Source of the DNA: DASRBA01 sp036559665
GTDB taxonomy: Bacteria > Myxococcota > Myxococcia > Myxococcales > Myxococcaceae
Assembly: GCA_036559665.1 (NCBI GenBank)
Contig: DATBSS010000541.1
Coordinates: forward strand, 1-15,305
Direction: 5' to 3'
DNA length: 15,305 nucleotides
The position numbers and the translations under genes were made by a program. Under the pieces are notes generated by a model. It did no database searches. It saw nothing but the letters and a program-made list of their open reading frames with translations, and was not told the DNA's origin. The number at the start of each line of letters is the position of its first letter. Positions within the stretch are counted from its first letter, which is position 1. This document shows, one piece after another, positions 7,282-14,727 of the stretch.

Positions 7282-8991
7282 TTAGGCCGAGCGCCTCGCC
7301 CGCAAAGAAGACTTGACGGCCCTGGGCGCGCGCGCCGCAGCGCGGATCAACGCCTGGGCCGCGCCCCTGGCCTCCGGGGTCACCTCCAGGCCGGACAGCA
7401 TCCTGGCCAGCTCGTCGGCGCGCTCGTCCTGGGCGTCCAGGGCGTGGACCCGCGACAGCGTCCGCCCCTTCTGCTGCGACTTCTCCACCACCAGGTGCGC
7501 GTCCGCGTACGCCGCCACCTGGGGCAGGTGGGTGATGCAGAGCACCTGGCGGTGGCGGCTCACGTCCTTGAGCATCCGGGCCACCACCTCCGCGGTGGCG
7601 CCGCTCACCCCCGCGTCCGCCTCATCCAGGACGTAGGTGCCGCAGGGGTCGGAAGCGGCCAGCGCGCGCTTGAGGGCCAGCAGCAGCCGGGAGGCCTCCC
7701 CGCCCGAGGCCACCTTCTCCAGCGGCCGGAGCGGCTCCCCGGCGTTGGCGCTGAACCGGAACTGCACCTCGTCCGCGCCGCGTTCCCGGAGGGGCCCGGG
7801 AGCGAGCGCGATCTCGAAGGCGGCCTTCGGCAGGGCCAGGTCGGCAAGTGCCTGGCCCACCGCCCGCGACAGCCGGGCGCCCGCCTCCGTGCGCGCGGAG
7901 GTCAACGCGGCCGCCGTCCGCCGCGCGGCGGCCTCCGCGTTCGCCCGCTGGTGCTCGAGCACGGCCAGCGTCTCCTCCCGCCGGCCCAGCGCGGACACCT
8001 CCTCTGCCAGCGCCCGCTGCCGCTCCAGCAGCCCCGCCACGTCCACCTGGTGCTTCCGGCAGAGGCGGCGGAGGACGTCCAGGCGCTCGTCGATCTCCAG
8101 CAGGCGCGCGGGGTCCGCGGCCAGCTTCTCCAGGTACCGATCCAGCTCCCGGGCGCCGTCGTCGATCTCCAGATGGGCCGCCTGGAGCCGGGTGGCGAGC
8201 GCCGCCAGGGAGGCGTCCGACCGCGCCGCGTCGAGCAGGAGCTGGGACGCCCGTGCCGCCCGTACGGCCGCGCCGCCCTCGTCCTCGCCAGCCAGGAGCG
8301 TGGCGGCCTCTCCCACCGCCCGGCGCAGCCGCTCCGCCGAGGCCAGCCGCCGCCGCTCCTCCTCCAGGCGCACGTCCTCCCCCGCTACCGGCCGGGCGCT
8401 CTCGAGCTCGCTCAATTGGTAGCGGAGGAGATCCGCGCGCTCGCGCAGGGCCCGCTCGTCCCCGCCGAGCGCTTCCATGCGGCCAATGAGGTCCCGGAGG
8501 TCCTGGTACTGGGCGGCGTGGGCCTGCAGCAGCGCCTCCAACCCACCGGACCGGTCCAGCAGCGCCCGGTGCAGGGCCGGGTCGAACAGGCTGATGTGTT
8601 CGTGCTGGGAGGCGACGTCCACCTCGCCCTGGAGCAGCCGGCCCAGCACGCCCACGGTCACCAGCGAGCCGTTGACGGAGGCCTTGCCCTTCCCGGTCCG
8701 GGACAGGAGGCGCCGCACGGAGACCTCATCCCCCAGGTCCGGCACGCCGGCGTCCTCCAGTCGCTGCGCCAGCCCGTCCGTGCGCGTGAAGATGGCCTCT
8801 ACGGTGGCCTCCTCCGCCCCGCTCCGGATGGTCTCCGGGTCCGCCCGTCCGCCCAACAGCAGCCCCAGCGCACCAAGGAGGATGGATTTGCCCGCCCCCG
8901 TCTCCCCGGTCAGCACCGTCAGCCCCGGGCCGAACGCCACCTCCACCCCCTCGATCACCGCCAGGTTCGAAATCCTGAGCGCCGAAAGCAT
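7282..8991 (-). CDS. recN: DNA repair protein RecN
   Basis: RecN is an SMC-like cytosolic ATPase acting at DNA double-strand breaks to bring ends or sisters together for recombinational repair. At 569 residues it has the usual length. The N-terminal MLSALRISNLAVIE leads to Walker A GETGAGKS (29-36). The RecN-typical VASQHEHISLFDP (126-138) follows. A helical coiled-coil middle spans about 155-385. The C-terminal head holds the ABC signature ASGGEASRLLLALK (428-441), Walker B TYVLDEADAGVSG (452-464) and THLPQVAAYAD (487-497). The ATG at 8991 has a GGAGG 8 bases upstream. The last 20 residues are basic and unconserved. A LexA-like box lies 33 bp upstream, suggesting DNA-damage induction. It follows the slipin gene by 98 bp. 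Confidence 0.97.
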   Translation of the reverse strand: MLSALRISNLAVIEGVEVAFGPGLTVLTGETGAGKSILLGALGLLLGGRADPETIRSGAEEATVEAIFTRTDGLAQRLEDAGVPDLGDEVSVRRLLSRTGKGKASVNGSLVTVGVLGRLLQGEVDVASQHEHISLFDPALHRALLDRSGGLEALLQAHAAQYQDLRDLIGRMEALGGDERALRERADLLRYQLSELESARPVAGEDVRLEEERRRLASAERLRRAVGEAATLLAGEDEGGAAVRAARASQLLLDAARSDASLAALATRLQAAHLEIDDGARELDRYLEKLAADPARLLEIDERLDVLRRLCRKHQVDVAGLLERQRALAEEVSALGRREETLAVLEHQRANAEAAARRTAAALTSARTEAGARLSRAVGQALADLALPKAAFEIALAPGPLRERGADEVQFRFSANAGEPLRPLEKVASGGEASRLLLALKRALAASDPCGTYVLDEADAGVSGATAEVVARMLKDVSRHRQVLCITHLPQVAAYADAHLVVEKSQQKGRTLSRVHALDAQDERADELARMLSGLEVTPEARGAAQALIRAAARAPRAVKSSLRARRSA

Positions 8992-9023
8992 CCGCCGTCC
9001 CTCCGAGGGCCACCGCGGCCCAT

Positions 9024-9053
9024 ACTGAACAGGCTAGCAGTAGTGGCTGACAA
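9024..9053 (-). promoter_or_regulatory. LexA-like operator and overlapping recN promoter
   Basis: The minus strand reads CTGCTAGCCTGTTCAGT across 9040-9024. This fits the CTG-N10-CAG outline of SOS boxes. By hand alignment it matches 15 of 17 positions of the Myxococcus xanthus LexA motif as I recall it (CTRHAMRYBYGTTCAGS), including the invariant GTTCAG. A candidate -35, TTGTCA, lies at 9053-9048. At 18 bp spacing the -10 would be TTCAGT, inside the box, so a bound repressor would block polymerase. The location before recN, a classic SOS gene, supports the call. Confidence 0.6.
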
Positions 9054-9089
9054 TCGCCAATTTCGTTCCGACGGAGGGGGGAGCGACTT

Positions 9090-9989
9090 TCAGTGCCCCA
9101 CCGGGCTGCCGGGGATGCTGGGCACGCCCTCGGCCTGGTGGCCGAGGGAGGCGAGGCCGGTCATCGCACCCAGGCTCATGCTGTCCAGCGCGGACGAGGG
9201 GACGATCATCAGGGCGCCGCGCTCCTTGAGGCCCTCGTAGAGCATGTTCATCGCCCTCAGGTGGAGCGCGGTGGGATTGGAGGCGTAGACGGACGCGGCG
9301 TCGCCGAACTTCTCGGCGATCTGCACCTCGGACAGGGCGAGGATGACGCGCGCCTGGCGCTCCCGCTCCGCCTGCGCCTGCCGGGACATCGCCCCCTGCA
9401 GCTCGCCCGGGATGCGCACGTCCCGGATCTCCACCGACTCCACCCGGATGCCCCACGGCTCGGTGTGCGAGTCGATGATCGACCGCATCTGGTCGTCGAT
9501 CGCCCTCCGGTCGCTCAGGATCTGCGCCAGCGTCGACCGCCCGATCACGTCCCGCAGCGCCGTCTGCGACGTCCAGTTGACCGCTACCTCGTACCGCTCC
9601 ACCGCCAGCGCCGCGCGCTCCGGGTCGACCACCTTCCAGAACAGCACCGCGTCCACGTCCACCGGCACCGTGTCCAGCGTGAGCGTCTTCTCCGCCCGGA
9701 ACGGGCTGGTGATGGTGCGGATGTCGATGACGTACGCCACCGTCTCCACCACCGGGATGATGAAGAACAGCCCTGGCCCGCGCACCGCCTTGAACCGGCC
9801 CAGCCTCAGGACGATGCCGCGCTGCCACTGGTTGGCCACCCGCACGCTGGAGACCGCCAGCGCGCCGGCCACGAGGAACACCACCGCCACGGCGATGGCG
9901 AGCGCGCTCCCCGAAGAGAGCGCCCACAGCCCCAGCCCGACGGCGACCACCAGGTACAACCCCCACAGGAACGATTGAAAGGACCTCAT
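9090..9989 (-). CDS. Slipin / stomatin-like SPFH (Band 7) membrane protein
   Basis: A 299-residue SPFH-domain protein, thought to scaffold membrane microdomains and modulate membrane proteases or channels. Two hydrophobic segments (about 7-24 and 29-47) form the N-terminal hairpin. The Band 7 domain then starts at SSVRVANQWQRGIVLRLGRF (47-66), which is 20 residues long. Slipin landmarks include RGPGLFFIIPV (70-80), DTVPVDVDAVLFW (106-118), TALRDVIGRSTLAQ (143-156), EPWGIRVESVEIRDVRIP (177-194) and MSRQAQAERERQARVI (201-216). A helical region follows, then PTALHLRAMNMLYEGLKERG (239-258). The start is placed at the ATG of MRSFQSF by family length; a GTG at 10055 would add 22 unlikely residues. 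No Shine-Dalgarno is clear. The NfeD-type partner often encoded beside slipins is absent here. Confidence 0.92.
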   Translation of the reverse strand: MRSFQSFLWGLYLVVAVGLGLWALSSGSALAIAVAVVFLVAGALAVSSVRVANQWQRGIVLRLGRFKAVRGPGLFFIIPVVETVAYVIDIRTITSPFRAEKTLTLDTVPVDVDAVLFWKVVDPERAALAVERYEVAVNWTSQTALRDVIGRSTLAQILSDRRAIDDQMRSIIDSHTEPWGIRVESVEIRDVRIPGELQGAMSRQAQAERERQARVILALSEVQIAEKFGDAASVYASNPTALHLRAMNMLYEGLKERGALMIVPSSALDSMSLGAMTGLASLGHQAEGVPSIPGSPVGH

Positions 9990-10104
9990 TTGGTTCACAG
10001 GTCCACACCCGGGAGCCCGCCCGCAAGGGCCGTCCGCCTGGCGGCCACCCGACACTCCAGGCGACGCCGGACCGGCTTGCGGCCCTTCCCCCGCTCCCTA
10101 GCTT

Positions 10105-10136
10105 CTCGCCGCACGAGGCCGTCGCCTCGCCGCACG
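10105..10136 (+). repeat. 11-bp direct repeat enclosing a small inverted repeat, upstream of the split-barrel gene
   Basis: CTCGCCGCACG occurs at 10105-10115 and again at 10126-10136, centre to centre 21 bp, about two helical turns. Between and overlapping them lies the dyad CGAGGC-CGTC-GCCTCG (10114-10129). The right copy abuts the GGGAG ribosome site of the next gene. Candidate operator for that gene or for the divergent slipin gene, or an RNA hairpin in its leader. The function is unproven. Confidence 0.45.
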
Positions 10137-10148
10137 GGAGCCCATGCC

Positions 10149-10670
10149 GTGATCAGGTTCAGGAGCGAACACGTCAAGCAGCGGCTGTCCGACCTCATCA
10201 GGGGTCACCGGGTGGGGATGCTCACCACGGCCGAACCGGACGGCACGCTCCACAGCCGCCCGATGCTGACCTACTGCAGCGGCATCGACGGGGTGCTCTG
10301 GCTCTTCTCCCACGCCGACGCGCCGAAGGTGCAGGAGGCGGAGGACAACCACCACGTCAACGTCACCTACGCGGACTCGCTGGTGGACCACTACGTCTCC
10401 ATCTCCGGCACCGCGGAGGTGGAGCGGGACCGCCGCCGCATGGAGGAGCTCTGGGACCCCACCCTGGAGGGCTGGTTCCCGGGCGGCCCGGGCGAGCCCA
10501 ACCTCGCCCTCCTGCGCGTGCACATCCAGCGGGCCGAGCTATGGGACGCGCGCACCAACGCGGTCGCGCAGCTGATCTGCATGGCCAGGAACCTCGCCGG
10601 GCGCGGCGACCACTGCACGCCCATCCACGAGAAGATCGTCTTCGGCGCGGACACCACCGTCAGCCCTTGA
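10149..10670 (+). CDS. Pyridoxamine 5'-phosphate oxidase-like flavin split-barrel protein (general stress protein 26 type)
   Basis: A 173-residue cytosolic protein of the FMN-binding split-barrel superfamily, in the subgroup annotated as general stress protein or pyridoxamine 5'-phosphate oxidase family. The features seen are GMLTTAEPDGTLHSRPM (23-39), GVLWLFSHADAPKVQE (48-63), VNVTYADSLVDHYVSISG (70-87) and the C-terminal GWFPGGPGEPNLALLRV (108-124), typical of this subgroup. True PNP oxidase activity is not implied. Members bind FMN or other flavin or heme ligands, and the substrate is unknown. The GTG start follows GGGAG at 8 bases. The ATG four bases earlier hits an immediate stop, so GTG is the only sensible start. 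It is divergent from the slipin and overlaps the 3' end of rtcB by 11 bp. Confidence 0.88.
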   Translation: MIRFRSEHVKQRLSDLIRGHRVGMLTTAEPDGTLHSRPMLTYCSGIDGVLWLFSHADAPKVQEAEDNHHVNVTYADSLVDHYVSISGTAEVERDRRRMEELWDPTLEGWFPGGPGEPNLALLRVHIQRAELWDARTNAVAQLICMARNLAGRGDHCTPIHEKIVFGADTTVSP

Positions 10671-12114
10671 GCACGCCCAGGGGGACCAGCCGCGCCACCT
10701 TCCGCGCGATGCCCGCCCGCTCCACCACGTCCACCACGCGCGAGACGTCCTTGTAGGCGAGCGGGGCCTCCTCCGCGAGCTCCGCGTTGGAGGGACACTT
10801 GACGATGATGCCGCGACCCTCCAGCTCCCTGCGCAGCTGATCTCCCTTCACCGCCTTCTTGGCCGCCGTGCGGCTCATGCTCCGCCCGGCGCCGTGGCAG
10901 CAGCTGTTCAGCGAGATCTCCGCCGAGCGATCGCTCCCCGCCAGCACGTACGACTCCGTCCCCATGCTCCCGGGGATGAACACCGGCTGGCCGGCGGACC
11001 GGTAGGGCGGCGGCACCTCCGGGTTCGAGGGGCCGAACGCGCGCGTGGCGCCCTTTCGGTGCACGCACAGGTCGCGCGCCCCGTAGCGCTCCACCTTGGC
11101 GATGTTGTGGGCCACGTCGTAGACGAGCCGCAGCCCGCCCTCCGCCTTCCCCCCCAGCACCCGCGCGAACACCTCGCGGCACCGGTGGGTGAGCGCCTGG
11201 CGGTTGCACCAGGCGAAGTTCGCCGCCGCGCTCATCGCCCCGAAGTACCGCTTCCCCTCCGGCGACGAGAAGGGCGCGCACGCCAGCTGGCGGTCCGGCA
11301 GCTCGATGCCGTGCCGCGACAGGGACGCGTCCATCTCCCGCACGTAGTCCGTGCACACCTGGTGCCCCAGCCCGCGCGACCCGGTGTGGATGAGCACCGT
11401 CACCTGCCCCGTGAACAGCCCGAACGCCTCCGCCGCGTCCTCGTCGAACACCTCCGCCACCCGCTGCACCTCGAGGAAGTGGTTGCCGCCGCCCAGCGTG
11501 CCCAGCTGGTCCGCGCCGCGTTGCTTGGCCCGCTCCGATACGCACGACGCGTCCGCCGCCGGCATCCGCCCGCTGGACTCGATGAACTGCGGGTCCTCCG
11601 GCAGCCCCAGCCCATGGCGCGAGATGAGGTACGGCACCCCGCCCTCCAGGACCCGGTCCAGCTCCTCCTCGTCCAGCTCCAGCCGCCCGGCGCGCCCGTA
11701 CCCGGTGGGCACGCTCCGGCTCAGCTCGTGCAAGAGCGGGGGCAGCTCCGCCTTCACGTCGTCGGCCCGCATCCTCGACGCCAGCAGCCGCACGCCGCAG
11801 TTGATGTCGAAGCCAATCCCGCCGGGTGAGATGACGCCGTCCGGGAGCACGGTCCCCATCACGCCGCCCACCGGGAAGCCGTAGCCCTCGTGCATGTCGG
11901 GCATCCCGAGCGCCTGGCGCGTCACGCCGGGGAGCGCGCTGACGTTGAGCAGCTGCTCCAGGCTGTGGTCGCGGAGCAGTTGGCTCATCAGCTCGTCGTC
12001 CGCGAACACGCGCACCGGGACGTGCATGTCCGGCCGGGCGCCCTGGGGCACCTCCACCACCACCTCACTCACGCGCTCGATGGGCGGGACCTTCATCGGC
12101 TTCCGTTCAGACAT
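10660..12114 (-). CDS. rtcB: RNA-splicing ligase RtcB (3'-phosphate/5'-hydroxyl RNA ligase)
   Basis: RtcB joins 2',3'-cyclic phosphate or 3'-phosphate RNA ends to 5'-OH ends with GTP and Mn2+, serving RNA repair and, in some organisms, tRNA splicing. The 484-residue length is normal. The metal and nucleotide residues of archaeal RtcB are recognisable: D103 and C106 in GGIGFDINCGVR, N211 and H212 in LGGGNHFLEV, H243 in IHTGSRGLGHQV, H336 in DVAHNIAK, and the guanylylated nucleophile H407 in CCHGAGRSMSR. The usual C-terminal LKG is present. The first bases overlap the archease stop by 8 bp (ATGTCTGA), and there is only a weak ribosome site of its own, so translation is probably coupled to archease. 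No rtcA or rtcR is seen nearby. Confidence 0.97.
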   Translation of the reverse strand: MSERKPMKVPPIERVSEVVVEVPQGARPDMHVPVRVFADDELMSQLLRDHSLEQLLNVSALPGVTRQALGMPDMHEGYGFPVGGVMGTVLPDGVISPGGIGFDINCGVRLLASRMRADDVKAELPPLLHELSRSVPTGYGRAGRLELDEEELDRVLEGGVPYLISRHGLGLPEDPQFIESSGRMPAADASCVSERAKQRGADQLGTLGGGNHFLEVQRVAEVFDEDAAEAFGLFTGQVTVLIHTGSRGLGHQVCTDYVREMDASLSRHGIELPDRQLACAPFSSPEGKRYFGAMSAAANFAWCNRQALTHRCREVFARVLGGKAEGGLRLVYDVAHNIAKVERYGARDLCVHRKGATRAFGPSNPEVPPPYRSAGQPVFIPGSMGTESYVLAGSDRSAEISLNSCCHGAGRSMSRTAAKKAVKGDQLRRELEGRGIIVKCPSNAELAEEAPLAYKDVSRVVDVVERAGIARKVARLVPLGVLKG

Positions 12115-12538
12115 CCAGCACCACCTCTGCCGAGAACCCTCCCGGGCCCTCGGAGACCTTCAGCCCATGAAAGGTGGCGGCCTTCACCGCCGTGCGCACC
12201 CGCGACGCCGGCCAGCCGCGCACGTCCGCCACCACCTCGCGCTCGCTCGCCGAGTGGACGCGCAGGTCGGAATAGAGCCGCTTCCGCGTCTCCGAGAGGA
12301 AGATCAGCTCGTCCACCCAGTGCACCAGGAGCGCCGCCCGGTCGACGTCCTGGAGCGTCACCCGCTCCGCCTCCTGGAGCTCGCCCGGCGGCTCGTCCGC
12401 CAGGAGCTCCGCGAGCGCCCGCCCCGCCTCCACCAGCAATGCCTCGAACGTGGGCGCCGACAGCCGGACGCGCACCTCGCCGGTGTGCTCCTCGAACGAG
12501 TGTGCCGACATGGCCTCGCTGGTACCTCGCTGTTCCAT
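12107..12538 (-). CDS. Archease (RtcB activator)
   Basis: Archease is a small cofactor that speeds RtcB guanylylation and multiple turnover. The 143 residues match the family: FEEHTGEVRVRL (15-26), then LLVHWVDELIFL (70-81), the strand region RLYSDLRV, the conserved ATFHGLKV (120-127) and a terminal VLDV whose D142 is the expected metal ligand. The first ligand position reads HTGE (E21) where many family members have HTAD. The ATG at 12538 has AGGGAG 5 bases upstream. An internal ATG at 12511 lacks a good site and is less likely. It is first in a two-gene operon with rtcB, which confirms the role by context. Confidence 0.92.
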   Translation of the reverse strand: MEQRGTSEAMSAHSFEEHTGEVRVRLSAPTFEALLVEAGRALAELLADEPPGELQEAERVTLQDVDRAALLVHWVDELIFLSETRKRLYSDLRVHSASEREVVADVRGWPASRVRTAVKAATFHGLKVSEGPGGFSAEVVLDV

Positions 12539-12566
12539 CGCCGCTCCCTTGCCAACTGTAAGTGAT

Positions 12567-13949
12567 GTGCCCTGGGTAGATGACCAAACCGCTCCACTCC
12601 TGACCGACCTCTACGAGCTCACGATGCTGCGCTCGTATTTCGAGGAGGGGATGGAGGACCAGGCGGTCTTCAGCCTCTTCGTCCGCCGGCTCCCGAAGAC
12701 GCGCCGCTTCCTGTTGGCCTGCGGACTGGAGGACGCGCTCCGGTTCCTGGAGCGGCTTCGCTTCAATGCCTCCGCGCTAGGCCAGATCGCCGCGCTGAAT
12801 CGCTTCCCTTCCTCGTTCTTGAAGCACCTGGCCGGGCTCCGCTTCACGGGTGAGGTGTGGGGGGTGCCCGAGGGCACTCCCGTGTTCGCCGGCGAGCCGC
12901 TGCTGGAGATCCGCGCGCCGCTGCCAGAGGCCCAGCTCGCGGAGTCGTTCCTGATGAACGCGATGCACGTCCAGACGCTGGTGGCGTCGAAGGCGGCGCG
13001 GGTGGTGATCGCGGCGGCGGGGCGGACGGTGGTTGATTTCGGGATGAGGCGGATGCACGGCGCGGACGCGGCGCTCAAGGGGGCGCGGGCAATGTACGCC
13101 GCGGGCGTAGACGCCACCTCCAACGTCCTGGCCGGGCGCGCGTACGGGATCCCGGTGGCCGGGACCATGGCGCATAGCTACGTCCAGGCGCACCCGGACG
13201 AGCTGGCGGCCTTCCGCGCATTCGTCCACGCGTATCCGGGCTCCACCCTGTTGGTCGATACCTACGACACGCTGGTGGGCGTGGAGCACGTCGTCCAGCT
13301 CGCGCGGGAGCTGGGCCCGCGGTTCGAGGTGAGCGGCATCCGGCTGGACTCGGGCGATTTGCTGGAGCTGTCGAGGGCTGCCCGGGCGCGGCTGGACCGC
13401 GCCGGCCTGCAGCGGATGACGATCTTCGCCAGCGGCGGCCTGGACGAGCACGAGATCGCCGGGCTGCTCTCGGCCGGCGCGCCGATCCAGGGCTTCGGGG
13501 TGGGCACGGCGATGGGCGTGTCCGCGGACGCGCCGTCGCTCGACCTGGCCTACAAGCTGGTGTCGTACGCTGGCGAGTCGCGGGTGAAGCGGTCGCCCGG
13601 AAAGGAGCTGCTGCCGGGCCAGAAGCAGGTGTTCCGCATCGAGGAGCGAGGCGTCCACGTCCGCGACGTCCTGGGGCGTTTCGAGGAGGAGTTGCCCGGC
13701 CGGCCGTTGCTCCAGGCAGTGATGCGCGGCGGTCGTCGCCTGGATCCGCCGGAGCCGCTGGACGCCATCCGCGCGCGCGCCCGCTCGGAGATCTCCCGCC
13801 TGCCCGCCGCGCTCCGGCAGCTCTCCGGCGACGGCCCGGAGTATCCGGTAGAGATCAGCGCCGCGCTCCGCGCTGAGCGCGATCGCATCACCGCCCGGCT
13901 CGCCCGAGCCCAGGCTCAGGAAGCGCCAAGCTCGTGGGGGAGCCGGTGA
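12567..13949 (+). CDS. pncB: Nicotinate phosphoribosyltransferase
   Basis: The enzyme converts nicotinate, PRPP and ATP to nicotinate mononucleotide (NaMN), the entry step of the Preiss-Handler NAD salvage pathway. The 460-residue protein opens with APLLTDLYELTMLRSYFEEG near residue 10, as in the family. VVDFGMRRMHGADAAL is followed by GIPVAGTMAHSYVQAHPDEL, where H203 is the expected phosphorylated histidine. IRLDSGDLLELS places D261 in the phosphoribosyl-binding barrel. GFGVGTAMGVSADAPSLDLAY (21 residues, about 309-329) and VKRSPGKELLPGQKQVFR complete the C-terminal signature. GTG at 12567 is my start. An in-frame ATG at 12510 would overlap archease and add unconserved residues. The Shine-Dalgarno is weak (AAGTGA). 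Only 28 bp separate this start from the divergent archease start, and the 3' end overlaps pncA. Confidence 0.92.
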   Translation: MPWVDDQTAPLLTDLYELTMLRSYFEEGMEDQAVFSLFVRRLPKTRRFLLACGLEDALRFLERLRFNASALGQIAALNRFPSSFLKHLAGLRFTGEVWGVPEGTPVFAGEPLLEIRAPLPEAQLAESFLMNAMHVQTLVASKAARVVIAAAGRTVVDFGMRRMHGADAALKGARAMYAAGVDATSNVLAGRAYGIPVAGTMAHSYVQAHPDELAAFRAFVHAYPGSTLLVDTYDTLVGVEHVVQLARELGPRFEVSGIRLDSGDLLELSRAARARLDRAGLQRMTIFASGGLDEHEIAGLLSAGAPIQGFGVGTAMGVSADAPSLDLAYKLVSYAGESRVKRSPGKELLPGQKQVFRIEERGVHVRDVLGRFEEELPGRPLLQAVMRGGRRLDPPEPLDAIRARARSEISRLPAALRQLSGDGPEYPVEISAALRAERDRITARLARAQAQEAPSSWGSR

Positions 13950-14533
13950 AACCCGGCGGAGGAGACGATCTCCCCTCCCCGCCGCGCGATCTCGTCGATC
14001 GCCCGCATCCCATCGCCGGGCTTCAGGTCCACCGCGCGCACGGCGTCGTCGAGCACCATCACCTCGAACCTGGCCGCCAGCGCGTCCAGCGCGGTGTGCT
14101 TCACGCAGTAATCCGTCGCCAGCCCCGCGACCACGACGCGGGCGACGCCCCGCCTTCGCAGGACGTTCTCCAGGGCGGTCTTGCCCGTGCGGCCGCTGGC
14201 CGGGTCGACGTACGAGAACCCCGAGTACCCATCCTCGCCGCGGGTGCCCTTCAGGATGACGGTCGCGCCCTGGACCCGGAGGAGCGACGGGTGGAACCTC
14301 GCGCCCCAGGTCCCGCGCACGCAGTGCATGGGCCAGGTCCGGAAGTGCGGCGTCACCTCCGGGTGCCAGTCCTGCGTGTACGCGATCGTCGCCTCGGCCG
14401 CCGAGGCGCGCACCAACTCGCGGTTGAGGACGGGGAAGATCTCTCCGGCGCCCCACACGTACAGGCTCCCGGCGGGATCGGCGAAATCGTTCTGCACGTC
14501 CACCACGACCAGCGCGGTCGCCCGGTCATACAC
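13916..14533 (-). CDS. pncA: Nicotinamidase (pyrazinamidase family)
   Basis: A 205-residue cysteine hydrolase that deamidates nicotinamide to nicotinate, the substrate of the neighbouring phosphoribosyltransferase. The catalytic triad is visible: D12 (VVVDVQNDF), K95 (VILKGT) and C143 (ATDYCVKHT). Metal-site residues known from Mycobacterium PncA are conserved: D55 and H57 (TQDWHPE), H63 and H70 (PMHCVRGT). The GTG at 14533 follows a GGGGG ribosome site. The open frame continues upstream, but that sequence is the complement of the zinc-ribbon gene and is not conserved. It starts 11 bp after the fmdB-type gene ends, so the two probably form an operon. Its last 34 bp overlap the end of pncB on the other strand. 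Confidence 0.94.
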   Translation of the reverse strand: MYDRATALVVVDVQNDFADPAGSLYVWGAGEIFPVLNRELVRASAAEATIAYTQDWHPEVTPHFRTWPMHCVRGTWGARFHPSLLRVQGATVILKGTRGEDGYSGFSYVDPASGRTGKTALENVLRRRGVARVVVAGLATDYCVKHTALDALAARFEVMVLDDAVRAVDLKPGDGMRAIDEIARRGGEIVSSAGFHRLPHELGAS

Positions 14534-14544
14534 GGCACGCCCCC

Positions 14545-14721
14545 CTACATCGAGGCCGACTTCCGGCTGGTCTGCACGTTGAAGTGACTGATCGCCCGGT
14601 GGACCTCCTGGTTGCTCTTGCACTGGGGGCACTCCGGCGTCCGCTCCTCGTGCTCCTGCATGCTCATGTGAGCGGCGAAGGTCTTGCGGCAGCGCTGGCA
14701 CACAAACTCGTAATCCGGCAT
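14545..14721 (-). CDS. Small FmdB-type zinc-ribbon protein
   Basis: A 58-residue protein (MPDYEFVCQRCRKTF, then CPQCKSNQEVHRAISHFNVQ, ending TSRKSASM) of the FmdB/CxxC-CxxC regulatory-protein family. C8, C11, C31 and C34 form a zinc ribbon. Family members are of uncertain function and often proposed to be regulators. GAGGAGG (14731-14737) lies 9 bases before the ATG at 14721. A second ATG at 14727 (MPMPDYEF) is 3 bases from that site and less well spaced. The frame stays open upstream to an ATG at 15024, so an annotator could call a 159-residue fusion. I prefer the short form because family proteins start MPxYEF and because base composition and dyads just upstream look non-coding. It lies directly upstream of pncA. 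Confidence 0.75.
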   Translation of the reverse strand: MPDYEFVCQRCRKTFAAHMSMQEHEERTPECPQCKSNQEVHRAISHFNVQTSRKSASM

Positions 14722-14727
14722 CGGCAT

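Noticed and set aside
10034..10055. Alternative GTG start adding 22 residues to the slipin
   Set aside because: The added sequence is Gly/Pro/Arg-rich and hydrophilic, unlike slipin N-termini, and the GGAG touches the start codon with no spacing.
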